Source: Phoronis australis
Lineage: Eukaryota; Phoronida; Phoronidae
Direction of reading: 5' to 3'
Assembly (NCBI GenBank): GCA_002633005.1
Contig: NMRA01000418.1
Coordinates: forward strand, 330,800-394,799
Length of the DNA: 64,000 nt
Position 1 is the stretch's first letter. The number at the start of each line of letters is the position of its first letter. Shown piece by piece: positions 13,160 to 25,774 of the stretch. Below the pieces are notes generated by a model. That model was given only the letters and a program-made list of their open reading frames with translations, was not told the DNA's origin and made no database searches. Both the position numbers and the translations under genes were made by a program.

Positions 13160-14040
13160 GCAGACCTTTGCCGAAGAGAAAAATGCTCATTAATTTTATA
13201 ACCATCATCTGGTACAGATATATTACCTTCAGCTTCTGAGTCCTTCTCTAAATTAAGTGCTACCTGTCTTGGCTCCCTTAGTCGACCAAAATAATCTTCT
13301 CCAACGTTAGACAATCCCGGGATATCTTTCACATGGAATATATAATTCTGCAGGCCATAGCACATCGCACAACTCTAGTTCTTTCAATCTAGCAGGGCTT
13401 TCCCGCATAGATAAATCTTGGACACTGTAGATTTCTTTGTAATTCTTATGCCAAGCTCTAAACCGCCCTAATCAAAATGGGTGTCTTCAGTAGTCTCACA
13501 TTCTTCCATTAACACGCGCCGATCACTCCATCTTTGTCTGCGATGTTGTCAGCCAAGTAAAACGCCTTCAACAGATTGGCATAAAAGATCTTAATTTTGC
13601 CTTTCATGTTGATTCTGTAGTCCATGCGGTTGACTACTTTTGTAACTTCGTATGACCACTTCTACTGCATTGCAAGCTTGTTGTGGTCTGAGGGAAATTA
13701 TTCCAAAATTCTTTGTCCCAGTTGGAATTGCCTACATGTACATGTACCTCTGGCCTTCTTGTCGTAGTAATTCTTGGAAATACCCTATATAATTTTTTTC
13801 TACCTAACTCGCGGTTCCTAAACTCGAAGACATAGTGGAAAGTATTTCGGACTTTGTTGTTGTCTTACCCAGTCTGAGGTTTGTTCGGATCATGCATCGG
13901 ATTTTTCAGTGTTCTTCCGTATAGCAACTCTAAGGGTGACAGTCCTGCGCTTGATTAGAGAATTCCAAGGTAAGCAAACAGGGCAGCCAGTGATCATTCT
14001 TGACACATCTCCTTCATCATGGCTTTCAGTACACCGTTTA
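13160..14040 (-). pseudogene. Ty3/gypsy pol remnant (integrase C-terminal part and other pol debris)
   Basis: Minus-strand frames joined by stops and shifts. At 13850-14030 they resemble the integrase region after the core (pieces NGVLKAMMKEMCQE and LSPLELLYGRTLKNPM). At 13540-13690 they resemble the C-terminal integrase segment (YRINMKGKI, FYANLL). At 13260-13365 the piece NYIFHVKDIPGLSNVG resembles an RNase H C-terminus, which is out of the normal gene order, so the fossil is rearranged or built from more than one element. It is not functional. Confidence 0.55.
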
Positions 14041-14044
14041 TTCT

Positions 14045-14735
14045 CTGTCACGTTTTCCCCGTGTGTGGGTGGGCGCTGGTTGTTACAGACCGGTGCTAAT
14101 AGCTTTCGGTGTGAAGATTGACTGAAGACTGGTTCAAGTTAATCCTTTATTAATCCCGACCGTACGTTCACAAGCCTACTCAAACAAAACGTCCGACGTA
14201 ATGTCTGTTTTATGCTCCAGCCAGTGCTGCGAAGCCTTGACTTGTATTGAACTTCTGAGATACTTCCAGCAACTGTCACACTCGTTGGTTCAATAACCTG
14301 CCGTCTCTATAGCTGGCTCTCTATTGACTAACGCTGTAACTGCTGAATCTCTTCACTGCAACTCAACTGTAGTTCTCCTGATTAACTTGCTTGAACTTAC
14401 TTGATCTCTCGACTTGATCTTCTTGGACTCAACCGACTAACACAAACACGTGCTTGTGAATGTGTAGCCTAATGCATTGTTCTAGAACTTTCCTGAATCT
14501 ACCCAACCATTCTACAAACATGTACTAGTCTCTAGAATATTCCAGACTGCATTAATCGCTGTAATGCTAGAGTCTTCTAGAAAGTTCCACACTATACTGT
14601 AGTAAACAAATTAGATCATCACTGTTCTGACCTCAGTCTTCTAGAAAGTTCCACACTATTTTGTAGTAAACAAATTACATCATCACTGTACTTAACTCAG
14701 GGGTCATGCCAATCAAACAGAATAACAAAACAAAA
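14045..14735 (-). repeat. LTR-like block B inserted inside integrase remnant
   Basis: Begins TGTCACGTTTTCCCC and ends AATACTGTCA. It is similar to block A but longer, with an internal tandem (TCTTCTAGAAAGTTCCACAC at ~14571 and again at ~14637). Integrase-like frames lie on both sides (14740 upward and 14040 downward), so this looks like a solo LTR that landed in an older element. I could not confirm a target duplication. Confidence 0.45.
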
Positions 14736-14739
14736 CAAT

Positions 14740-15570
14740 GCAACTAAAAATACTGTCAGACTATATTCTGACATTCTCTTGCAACGTTGCTTGTAAAGTG
14801 TCGTATACAGCCGATGTGCAATAACTGACTTCCTTCATCAATGCCGCTGTCAACTGCGTTCTACGATCACTCAGGATCTCTGGTGGGAGCCCTACTGTAT
14901 TGAAGACCATTAACAATGCTTCAAATACACGCTGTCTCAATATTTGGTTGCACTACAGCTTCCGGGTACCTGGTGGCAAATAGTGCCACCGTGAGAATGT
15001 ATTTGTTTCCCTTGTCGGAAACTGGAGCAATAGGGCTAAGCAGAACAATGGCGATAGTCCTGGAAGACTCCTGCATCAAAGGCATCTCTCCCGCCGGTAT
15101 CTTGGCTTCTCGACCTTTCAGGAATCGTCTTCTGACAGGTGTCGCATGATCTGCACAATTGGGCCATTTCTGGTGCCACTCCTGGCCAATAGAAGTTGCT
15201 GGTAACAGTTGTCTTTCTAACACCGAGATGTCCACCGAGTACAGGTAAGCCCCTTCACGGACTTTCGTAAATTACTCGACAGGACAACTTGTGTCACTTC
15301 ATCACTGTCTTTATTCTTGAACACTTGATAGAGAATTCGTCTCTGGTCTTAAACAACCTATGGCTTCTTTCCTTGGATATGTCGTTGAGCCTTGACTTCA
15401 GCTTGTACAAAGCTTTTTTATTGATGGTCGGAGATGCATCTTGTGGTTTAAAGTCCGCTTTGTGTTGCTCTGCCTGAGCCCCGGTAGTCACTGCGACCGC
15501 TTTCCTGCTAGAGTCACCAGGATCCGTTCCTACTGAAAAATCAGTCATCTTCTGTCCCTCTGCAGTTCAG
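14740..15570 (-). pseudogene. Ty3/gypsy integrase remnant (zinc finger and core)
   Basis: Read on the minus strand from 15570 down. First comes a linker rich in KADFKPQDASPTINKK, then ILYQVFKNKDSDEVTQVVL (~15300). Next is the HHCC zinc-binding region with FYWPGV and CRSCDTCQKT (~15150-15220), then the core with SDKGNKYILTVALFATRYP (~14960-15020), and VGLPPEILSDRRTQL (~14860-14890), which keeps the second catalytic Asp. The first catalytic Asp lies in a segment now read AIVLLSP, so it is lost. Several frameshifts confirm it is dead. Confidence 0.75.
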
Positions 15571-15693
15571 GTCACTGGGTTCTTCTCTCGAGAAGTAGTG
15601 CCGACGTATTTACTAACTCTCTTATGTCACTATAATAAATCAATATTAATGAAAATACAGGAAGCCAAACAAGCCATCGAAATTTTTGTTGTT

Positions 15694-15965
15694 CATTATC
15701 CAGTGGCCACTCCAGTCTTAAACCCACGAAATATCAACTTCCTCTCGACTATTGAACATCGCATAATAGAATGTATTTTTAATGTCATGAAATTAGAACA
15801 AAGTACTCGTTCTTGCGGCATTACAAACGTAGTGGTAAAATCAATCGAATTATCTTGCAGCGTTTGAAGTCCGCCCAAGGGGTTGATATTCACAAAAATC
15901 CCTTCAGTGTTAAACTCACCCATCTTAATTACTGCGTTTTCTTCAATGGCGTTAAAATCAAGCAT
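15694..15965 (-). CDS. Unrecognised 89-codon ORF, possible exon or element fragment
   Basis: An uninterrupted minus-strand frame from ATG at 15965 to TAA, with an in-frame stop just upstream of the ATG. It contains VNINPLGGLQTLQDNSIDF and LCSNFMTLKIHSIMRCSIV. The composition looks protein-like, with balanced charged, polar and hydrophobic residues and two to three cysteines. I see no signal peptide, no membrane segment and no known motif. It sits just upstream, in the minus-strand sense, of the gypsy pol remnant, so it may be older retrotransposon sequence or a host exon. Chance cannot be excluded. Confidence 0.3.
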
Positions 15966-16099
15966 CTTGATTCAAAGAAGATTACCATATCAACATTCAG
16001 TTCTACGATACAGTCATACATGTATCTGTCATTTTGGAGCTTTTGAGCTTGAGAACGTGTGTGATTTCACAATAAAAATTTAACGACGTCACTTTTGGA

Positions 16100-18498
16100 T
16101 CAAAATCCAAATGCCTCTTTTAAACGAAATTATGGAAAAACTAATGTCATGACATTCGCTTAGTTTCTCATATTAAAAGTACATAAAAGATGACATGTCA
16201 AACATTAAAATATGAAAATAAGTCGCATGAGTACCGAATCTGAATCAATGTCCCGAGACTGGGGCTGAGAGTATTGCCTCCCATTCAGTACCTGATAATT
16301 CACCAAACCACTGCATCTTAATAAGTTGAGCAGTTCTAAAAAGTTATGGTTGTAAAGAGTGTAAAAGTTTGCGTAAAGGAATCGTGGAAAAGCACATTGA
16401 TGAAACTTTGGCAAGAACATGCCACGGAGTGTCAAGAGACTACAAATTTCGAAAGACGAGAAATCATATAACATAGATTGTATTTCTGGATTGAAGGTGC
16501 GTCACTGTAAGAATGAAGTAGAGCAATGGCCCCTCGGTGCACGGAATCTTCTGAATTAATGGCTCGCTGATATCCTAGTTTCCTAATTTCTTGAAGCATT
16601 TCCTAAGCACTTGAAATCAGTGTTTCAAAAATCAGAGAATAGTTCAAACAGGATAACATACTGCTGCACAACTGATGTGCGCTGTTTTCCATAAAATTGA
16701 CCACAGGACTGAACTTACTCTTAAAAAAAGGAAATTCGGAAGAAATATACAGTTTTGAGCAGCAGGTCGACTTTTGTTGGTAAAAATGTCGCTGTTAATT
16801 TTTGACGTGGCCAAGCGACATGTGTGACTCGGTCGTAACGTTAATAGGTGGGTGTTGAAAGTTTTCTACTGTACATGTACTGCTGCAACTCTAGCTTAAA
16901 AACCAACTATTAAACAATTTGCGATTTAACACAACATGCGAATCTTGTTGATAAAAACTCTACTCTGAACACCAGTGAAGTTCCATGAGTTTACCTTCTT
17001 TGATAACAAGGCAAAGGAAGGTGGAACCTGCAAATTTCCTGTAGGTAATTAAGCTAAGAGACGTGCCTTTCTGATCGTGACAAATTGAAGCCAACATTCA
17101 CGTAGTTCTCTTTATATAGGTCTGTTAATATTTTGAATTCTTTGCCATCACTTCTTGAAACAACACATTCCACGTATGGATCCAGATGGCGACGGATCGC
17201 CTTGCTCTGCAATGTTTGTGTTGCACCGATATGCCCATATAGCGGCCCTAGGTATGTCCATTAGCATCTTCCAAGATTTTGATTCTTAGAATTGAAACTA
17301 CATGTTTATTAAAAGTGAGTCTAGAAGGGGAGTTGAAATATACCGTGAGCTTGTCGTTACAAACTTACTTCTTTTTGGAACTCCGCATAAATGGAAGTGT
17401 TAATTTTGCACCACATTGATCTAAACCCGTTCTGTATCACAACTGGGGCAACAATTTCAAATAAATATTGTTATTATATTCGGCTGTATCTTTTTAGCTC
17501 ATTGACGAAACTTGATGAGAATTGGCAAACTGGAAGCAGTTACAGAGGTGACGGTGACTTTCTGTTTTGGGGTTGATACGCCATATCTTTGCAACCTGTT
17601 TGTCATTTGTACGATTTGTGAGTACTTTTTACCCACATGTATTTATCTGCAAAACCACTCAAATAATCATGCAGATCGTTAGATGTGCTCCTAAAAGAAC
17701 ACGACAGGCATTTGTATTCGGACACTTCAGACCATCCCACCCGTAGTAGCAGTTGCGTCGGGAGTTGAATCGTTAACCTTTGGGAGGCTCTTTGTGAAAT
17801 CTCGTACATGTACGTACATTGGTTATCCGAGCCACCAAAGTACAAGTTTCAGTCTATTTTGCAATTTACTTATTTTGTTGTTGAAAACAAAAGGTTTGGA
17901 GACGGCTAATATTACCCACTGCGTTCTAGGGTTCCAGCAGCAAAATTAGAGGTCATTGAGTGCATAAAATATGACATATTTTATATTTGTTAGGACTCAT
18001 GCCCACGTACTAATAACGAAGTTGTTTTGAATTTTCACGAAAACACTGATTTTTGAAAATTTTTCGTTTTTATAAGGGGTGCCTCTTGACCAAACCCTAA
18101 AATTACCAGGTCACAGGTTTAATTGTGTTTCAGAGGCAGAGAATCACTTTTAATGTTGCAATATTGTCTGTTTATGGCGTTTCAAGCCTCTGATCAACTT
18201 CCGTCGTAATTCTCAACGAGTTTTGTAGTTTTCAGACCAATACAGCTTTTTCAACATCAGCACCTTGAATCAATATTTAGGGAGCCCAAATGAATGAGCT
18301 TAGAGCACAATTACCGTGGTATACCCGAATTTCAAATTTACTTCATCACCCAAACATGCAGGCACCTACCTGCTTTCCTGTAATTCACGGCGTATTAAAT
18401 TTGAATGCCTGTACTTACACACTTATATGGGTTACACATGTACATACAGTACATTAATACTTACATAGTACTTAAATACACAAATACATAGTACATGC

Positions 18499-18500
<2 letters not shown>
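16100..18500. other. No gene seen
   Basis: Short frames only. I recognise no domain, no clear splice-bounded exon and no structured repeat. Confidence 0.5.

Positions 18501-18505
<5 letters not shown>

Positions 18506-18538
<33 letters not shown>
18506..18538 (+). repeat. (TG)n microsatellite
   Basis: About sixteen uninterrupted TG units preceded by a short (AT) run. The open frame across it, a Cys-Val repeat, is a composition artefact. Confidence 0.97.
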
Positions 18539-18542
<4 letters not shown>

Positions 18543-19858
18543 TTGTGTGTACTATTTTTGACGCCCACATATAATGCTTTGAACGTCTTTCAATACCCAA
18601 TTCTTATTATTGTACATTGTAGCCCGCTTCTCATACATTGTATAGTTCCTCGGGTCAATGAAGTAATTAAATCTCCAATTCTACAAAACACCAAAACAAC
18701 CCACCGCAAAAGCTACATGTATCTAGCTGTATGTTACAAGGATGGTTAACCGGTTTTGTCGATTGCAACCAATTCTCGTTCTGTCACCTGCAATTGCATC
18801 TTAGCGGTCCCTATGGCTATTTGAAGTATGATTTAACTAATAACTGTGGTTTTTATCAGAGGTTATATATTATGGTTCTAGCTGGGTGATCTTTCCCTAC
18901 AGTAAGTTGTTTAAAGCGTAGGTCACGTTTGCCGACTTTGTACTGAGACCTAAAAATTATTTTCCAACTGTTGAGGATTGTGATGATTTCAGAGATTTAT
19001 TTTATTTCTGAAAAACGAAGGGGAAAGTCGTTGTTAAGTATCAGGCAATAGGCCGAAACTGAGATTGGTATACTTTTGCTGATCTCGAGTAATGCTCTAT
19101 TGGTCGATACATCTTACACTGAATAGATTAAACAAATTACAACGTAATTCGTCCTCCACTGAGGTTAGTCGTGATATATCGCTGCTAATTTTTCCATGAA
19201 TTGTGCTATATAATAAACAAAATCGTTGCTTGTGTGGTGGTTGTGACAAATCGGTAACTGACCAAGATGACTCTATTCAATTTTCAGTTTTACAAAGACA
19301 CAAGATCAAACCTAACAAGTGCCGATCCAGGATTTTTAAAGTGGTAGAGGTCAGAGCAAGGGAGTTTTAGAAGGGGGACCAAGTCAACAGGATTTGACAT
19401 CACTAAGATCAAGGGAAAAAGGCCGGTCCGACCCCTTGACCCCTTTGGATCCTCAAGGTAGTCTTTGGATTCCTCAGAATACGACAGGTCAAGCAATGTG
19501 TCGTTGTCGTAAGCCCTGCGGGTTTGACTGAAGACGGCATCTTTTGAATCTTTTAACTGAGTTCCACATACATCGGTCCCCTATTTAATGTTGCCGGGCA
19601 GGGACTCCCTTTACCCGCAAAAGAAAACACTAACATGACACAGACATGGACAATTATTATGCTGCGGCTAACTGTGAGCATGTACTTAATGTTTGCAAGT
19701 GTGTTCGGCTCAGAAAAGCTTATAGACCTTCTTCTCAAATGTCTGCACTCATTGCATATCAGTATACCGACAGGATGAAGGTTTCATAGTAGCACGTCGA
19801 TAGTTTCTTAGTTGGGAGAATCCAGATCAACGCAGTACGGTGGCTTGAATACTTTAAA

Positions 19859-19972
19859 CCTGGCTTTCCTAAACCCGCTCCCTGGTCTAACAACACCAGG
19901 CTTTCAGACTTTTAAACCACGTTGGTGGATTGCTATTTAGATATAACATTAGACCGGCTTTAGGAAACCAGG
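19859..19972. mobile_element. 114-bp palindromic MITE
   Basis: CCTGGCTTTCCTAAACCCG at the left and, inverted, CCGGCTTTAGGAAACCAGG at the right, ~19-bp TIRs with two mismatches. It is too short to code. It lies immediately next to the MITE at 19986-20387. Confidence 0.65.
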
Positions 19973-19985
19973 TATCAATCTTAAA

Positions 19986-20387
19986 CCGGGGCGCGGTCTC
20001 TAATCTTTGTACTTGAAACGAACTCGAAATTATTTTTGGCAATTTCTCTGCTCCTTTTGTGCGAACTCAAGATAATTGGTTATAAGACTGTGCTTGAATA
20101 CATTATAGGTTACGCATATGAGTTTCTAGTCCAAGTTTGCACTTGAAGACCCTTATATTCGTCTACGAACTCGAGTAACAACTCGAAGATTCGAGTTCAA
20201 CTTTTAGCCTTAATGTTGAGTTTATCAATTGCAAACGGTGACTAATAAATTATCAACGTAAGTTATTATGTAATTGAGTATAGGATAATAGACACTTATC
20301 TTGAGTTCGCACAAACGTAAGGTAGAAAATGCCAAACATAGTTTCGAGTTCTATTTCGAGTAAAAAGATTAGAGACTGGGCCCTGGT
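19986..20387. mobile_element. GTCTCTAATCT-TIR MITE
   Basis: The left end GGTCTCTAATCTTTGTACTT continues to ACGAACTCGAAA. The right end is the inverted match, reading TTTCGAGTTC, then CGAGTAAAAAGATTAGAGAC. The TIR of ~35 bp sits in outer CCGGGGC / GGGCCCTGG. The same CCxGGGxCCGGTCTC terminus is used by the GAGTAC-rich elements, so this is probably the same superfamily. No ORF. Confidence 0.65.
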
Positions 20388-20399
20388 TTTGTTGAACTA

Positions 20400-22120
20400 C
20401 CTTTATGAAACCGCCAAATGGTGAATAAGAAGCAGTGCAAGCAAGAAGCGCGAGAGCATTGTGGAAAGACATTTTGCAGTGCTATCAATTTTACTAAATA
20501 ATCCACGAAAACACCAGACGTGCCTCTTTTACGTTTCCTTAGAATCCATGATTGTAAGGATTTTTGTTATTCAATAATATGCTAAATTGTCTTTCATTTT
20601 TGTGTTCTGTTCACGGTTGGAAGACGAGTCAATATCAGCCCGGTGCCGCTGTCCTCTGCAGTGCAGGCTACTGCACAGGCTACGCTCTGCCATTTGCATA
20701 TACTTCGTCGTACTTCTACTAACATTATATGTGAGCGAGCATCAGAATGGTAAAGTGTTGTGGTAGTGATGAATTGTCTTACTTTACAAAAACCAGTGGT
20801 CTGCAGTGGTAGCAGCCGGGCGTATTCAATAGGGAACATTCAAAATTGTTGGGTGGACATGAAACGCACAGTGACATGGGAGGTATGAAAGATTATGAGG
20901 AACAGTAATTTGTCTTATTAAGAACTGAAACATGACACAACACCACGATGGCCAGTTTGAAGGCAGCTTCATGAGAATGAAAGGAAATACATTTCCATAC
21001 TAATTTAAATACACAATTTCATTCTCAATCGATTATAAGTGGACGTCAGTTAACGAATTTTACCCATTTTCAAAATCCAGTAATTTTTTTGCGCATTGAA
21101 CGTCATAAAAATTCGAATTCGTCAGTGTTTGCATACATGTAGTTTTGACTGCGCCGCTAAATTAGTGTTGGTTAATCGCCGCTTGGGACTCTAGTCCTTC
21201 GACCGATAACTATTGCGCGAATGGCAAGATGACGCATTGAACTGTCCTATTCTTCGTACTCTCCTTGGTCGAATCGAATCTTCTCATGTCATTCACAACA
21301 CTTTGACATTGACATAGTTAGCCGCTCATGTTTTTTGCAATATGTTTAGTCTGAAAGGTACATTGTTAGGAAAAAGCTCTTTGAAACTACGCCATGGATA
21401 ACTTAATTACTCGGCAGTGTAGGTAGACAGCCACAATGATTAGCATTATGCGAACACTTACGGGTTATTTGATTCGATCAGTGAGATGAGCTGACAATTA
21501 CAGCTAATTGCTGCTCGTTGAATCTATTGTCATGTTTCAAGTTAACACATCGTGCATGTTGGTGACAGCCTTTCCTACAGGGACGTTTTCATAAAAGGGA
21601 AACTCAAACCTCACATATTTTTGCATGCACAGCAAGCATTTTTAAACGAAGCATTCTTGTTAACTAGCGGTACCAGTAACCTTAAATATGAAAATCGTCA
21701 ACTAGCATTTTTAAATCTAACAAAGAAGTTGACAAGTGGGCGATTTTTGAAAAAACGGACAATTCCGAGTTCGTTTTTGGAATGTTATGATGTCATCATA
21801 TCGACTGAACTTGGGAACACTCAGAAAAAGTTTCCGTGTATCAATGAGCCTCAACATTTATGGGTCATTGGATGTATGTATCTTCCTTATATACATGTAC
21901 ATATACAACGTATTATCTGGGCCCGTTATACGGAATATCGTCATGAAATCTGGAGCTTCTCAAAATCACTCTAAATGGTGTTTCCATAAAGTTTTACTTC
22001 AACTACAAGAGAACAGTGGGTACAACACTTGAAGGAATATCAACATCAACAGCAACCTACAAGAAAACATCTAGCAAAATCTTAACAATAACATTTTAAG
22101 TGAAGCCAACATCATCAAAA
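20400..22120. other. No gene seen
   Basis: A 140-codon plus-strand frame at 21552-21974 has no recognisable motif and no coding-like features. I see no splice-bounded exon. Confidence 0.45.
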
Positions 22121-22129
22121 AAAACAAGA

Positions 22130-22860
22130 ACCACGAAAAACTAGTGAAATAACAATCAAAACACTTACAGTTAATTGTAATAACAACATGTTTATCAAAC
22201 AATTAGTAATTGAACACCATACCAGCAAAAGATAACAACATGTAAAAAGAAAACCTTGTCCACGAAATTAAAGTTTAATGTTCTCAAAACAATACCTATT
22301 TTCTTCTGGTCTAGAAAATAATAGGGTTTTACAAAGGCGTGTTTTGTTGTTTCTTTTTTCGACGTACTCGAATACTGTAAATCAGTTAGAATGTTCAAAT
22401 GAATAACAAGAAAAATAAATACAGTAAATCTCAATAACTATTAACCGTTCACCAAACAAATAATAAATGAACATTACATAAACAAAATATATGATGTATG
22501 AAAAACCACTTTACAGGTCACGAAAAATTATCATTAGGTTCTCAAAACATTAAACATAGTGTAGAGCACTAGAACATAATACTGTTTTAACATAAAGTAC
22601 TTCATTGTTTACCTTTGCTACGCTTGCGGACTGATTATCAGTAGGAATGTCCAAATAATTGAGAAGCAAAACAGTAAATTTTAATAACAAATAATTAACA
22701 CCACTGTCAATCAAATAACAATTGAAAGGCATCAAGAATATAAAAATTAATAGCTGGTTTATGTATTAAGTCATTTCGCAACTAAAACGTTTTTTGTGAA
22801 TTGCAAAAATAATGTACGGTTTTAACTTTTTGTCCTTTGCGACGGTTGCAGGATATTAAA
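22130..22860 (-). repeat. Tandem ~250-bp units downstream of the Ig gene's last exon
   Basis: Three related blocks near 22350-22440, 22600-22710 and 22830-22910. On the minus strand each has a T-rich run, an ACATTC(T)AACTG branch-point-like word, and then a short basic-coding piece. In the middle unit this is an 18-bp stretch between AATCAG and GTAAAC, phase 1 on both sides, reading RKRSK. They may be decayed alternative tail exons of the Ig gene, or simple intronic or 3' tandem duplications. Confidence 0.4.
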
Positions 22861-22919
22861 CCAGTTAGAATGTTCCAAATAAAAATAGCAAAGAGCCCGT
22901 CTGTGGTGAGTTTTGAGCT

Positions 22920-23005
22920 TCAAATGATGGTAGAGATCATCGCCATCACGACAAAGGCTGTCCCGAGTACGATTTTGTTTGGAATATCGTCGTGTCCAGC
23001 CGAAA
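22920..23005 (-). CDS. Ig gene, last exon: GPI-anchor-like / membrane tail
   Basis: The acceptor CTCTTTTTGCAG precedes the exon, which enters in phase 1 exactly like the microexons and the Ig exons. After SAGHDDIPNK it encodes the hydrophobic run IVLGTAFVVMAMISTII and then stops (TGA, 22920-22922). A small-residue cluster (S-A-G), a short spacer and a terminal hydrophobic stretch with no charged tail is the layout of a GPI-anchor signal. A minimal transmembrane anchor is the alternative. The frame after the TGA contains another hydrophobic stretch, so alternative ends are possible. Joined to the upstream microexons it completes one continuous reading frame. Confidence 0.7.
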
Positions 23006-25129
23006 CTGCAAAAAGAGGTCAATCACAAGTACATTTATTGATAAGGTCGTCAATAAGATAGCTGGAATCAAAACAACGTAAACCTCGAAATATAATCAAT
23101 AATCTGAAAGTGACCTTAAATTTGCAGTGAACTCCAGTAAACTAGAATGAACATAGGATTGTCATTAGTGAAAACATTTTTGGCATAGGCCAGTGATTGA
23201 GCAAGCTTAGAAGGTTCGGAAGAGGTAAGGGACTGAAAACGAACTTACAACATGTTGTAAGGACACTTCAAGTTTGAAACAAGACCAAACCAGGATGACA
23301 GGGACGAAAGGTTTTGCCAGATTACGTGTCAGGCTGGCCGCTCAGCGATTGACATATTGATACTGAGGTTAACTGTATCAGTATACAATGTGTAGTCAGT
23401 GCCAGCATGGGGCTGTTCAAGATAAAAACATGATTTAATACCATGACCTCCTTACCTGGAGCGTAGATAAAATATGATTAATATAGTGAACGCCGTGGCG
23501 GATATAGCATACTGCAAAGGAAAAAGGGCTCTCCCAAATTTTCCTATGGGTTGCCAACAATACTACCGATGGCGAAGTGAAAAATTGATAGACTCGATGG
23601 TAACTTCCAGGACCTGTTTTTTGAAAGTAAAACCAATTTTTACTCATTCTTTGAATTGTACACAAATGTCTGACTTCTAATGCGCCCAGAAAAACACTGG
23701 CACTCTATGGTATTGGGGCAAACGTTTTAATGGAGATAAAAACAAAATTGATCTACAGTATCTACCTGTCTTCTTGTTTGATCTTCATAAATGAGGAAGT
23801 CATGAAATGAATGACGGAGAAGTTACTTTGAGCAGATTGTATTTGATGCATTTGTTCCTATGTCTATTAAAATTTAGCTTTGGACATATCAAGTTAATTA
23901 AAGTTAGCAGCATCCCAGAAATATTATTTTATAGAATTAATAGACAAGTTTCTATTCTGAGTTTTCTGTAGTCAATGGAAATGAATGATTTGTGGAAATT
24001 GAAAGGTCACGATTGCATATATTTTAAATTGTTCAATGATGTAATTAATACATTTCAAAAGTATATTCTGGAAATGTACTAAGATTAGGGAAATTGAAAG
24101 TTAATATGAGTTGTTGTGACCGCGGAGATACATCTCTTTCAAAGCATTATGCATAGTTGAACCAGTATACTCTGAAGTATATCTAATCAGAAGGTTTTTC
24201 ATTGATGCGTCAGCTTTTTGATTCCCCTATAATATTTTCATAGCATAAACTGGACACGAAGCCAAATGTACTCCCTAATGATAATTACACATGTCCATGA
24301 AAAAATTATCTTCAGAATTAGTAATCACCTTCGGTAGGTCACCACTAATGTCGACCACAGTCAATAACCGTTTAATAGTAACCGAGGCTGGTTTTCAGAC
24401 TTTTAAATCACAACATGTTTTGTTGATAGGCACAATATCTAAGTATTCATTTATTTTAATGAGGTGTACCTGATGCAAATCAAAAGTTGAACTTGTCAAA
24501 ATTAATGCTTCAAAGAGTGAAGGATTTTTAGAAAAATATAAAATTTTAATAGAAACGTTATCATAGTTCTACATGTATTTCATGTTACACTTCGTCTTCA
24601 GATTTCACAACATACAGGAAATGCCTGACCCAGGAATATAATTAATCTGGTAAAACAACAAGCTAATATCGTGAAATGAAGTCGATGCCTATTCAAAAGA
24701 ATATGGTAATCACTGAAGAAAAGATTTTAAATAAATGTTGACGATGAATACATGTTAGAAGCTAACAATACATCAAACCCACGCTAAATTAACATTGACT
24801 ACCGTTTAGGAGGAAAATATTTTTAAGTTCATAATTGCAAAAAATGTTATTTAAAGATCACGTATCTTCGTATCTGCGTCGAGAGAGGTACTATGTCAGG
24901 AAAAAGAAGAGTAAGTTATAAAACAACAAAGTAAGAATTCTCAAAATTGAATAATAACCAAAATTAAAATGTTTGTGTTCATTAATACAGTTATGGTCTT
25001 CGACGGATTTGACAAGTCCAGCAGTTTAAGAGAACACGTTTTGAACAAAATGCGACACATTATCTGGCTACTATTAAGCTCAGCCTAATCAGTGAACAAA
25101 GTTGAACTAAAGAAAATATACCGACATAC

Positions 25130-25159
25130 CTCCAGCTTTTACAGTTGATTTAATTGTAC
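25130..25159 (-). CDS. Ig gene, stalk microexon 4 (30 bp)
   Basis: Bounded by acceptor GATTTGCAG and donor GTATGTCG, phase 1 in and out. It reads TIKSTVKAG plus split codons. It is two codons shorter than its three siblings and lies in the last of the tandem genomic units. Confidence 0.7.
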
Positions 25160-25774
25160 CTGCAAATCATAAGTTAGAGTAGATGGAAAACCAAGTGGCG
25201 TAAAGTTACTGTGAATAAATTGAAATAAAAATGAAAACTTATTCTAGTGTGTCCAGTGTTGATAGAATGACTACACTTGGTAATGTTGACATATTTCTTG
25301 TTTTCAGAACGTCTATGACACAAAATGTAAGACTTCACGCTACGGTAAACCTCACGGCAATCGTTACTGACCGCACTTACATGTAAGGGTTACAATTGGT
25401 CAAGGTTCTTAAGTATGACAATCATTGTGTCAACCTTAATCAGAGACAATATTCACATACAAGCCCTCAATGCTGAGATGTCACTCAATAGGAACCTATG
25501 AGCAAACATCCTGGAGATGTTGCAGAGATTTTAGTTGATAGATCTTGTGCCATGCATTGAGGGACGAGCTGAAAATTCTGTTATGGTAGTATGTTTTCTG
25601 TGTACTTTACCTGAGGACGATTTTTGACTAATATGCAAACATAGTTTTCATGCTACATTCTGGTGTACCTATAGTTTTCCATTTCTTACTTCTAATTTAA
25701 CATATGGCTTCCCCCTATTGAGTTATATCGTCCATGAACAGATTAAACTTTAAATAAGAAAAATATTGACATAC

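Noticed and set aside
18495-18749. Cys-Val repeat frame
   Set aside because: Direct consequence of the (TG)n tract.
21552-21974. 140-codon plus-strand open frame
   Set aside because: No domain, composition or splice evidence, and no sister copy; likely chance in AT-rich DNA.
24465-24490. GTACCTGATGCAAATC, resembling the acceptor side of microexon 4
   Set aside because: Only a few bases match, with no donor at the right distance; at most a decayed remnant.
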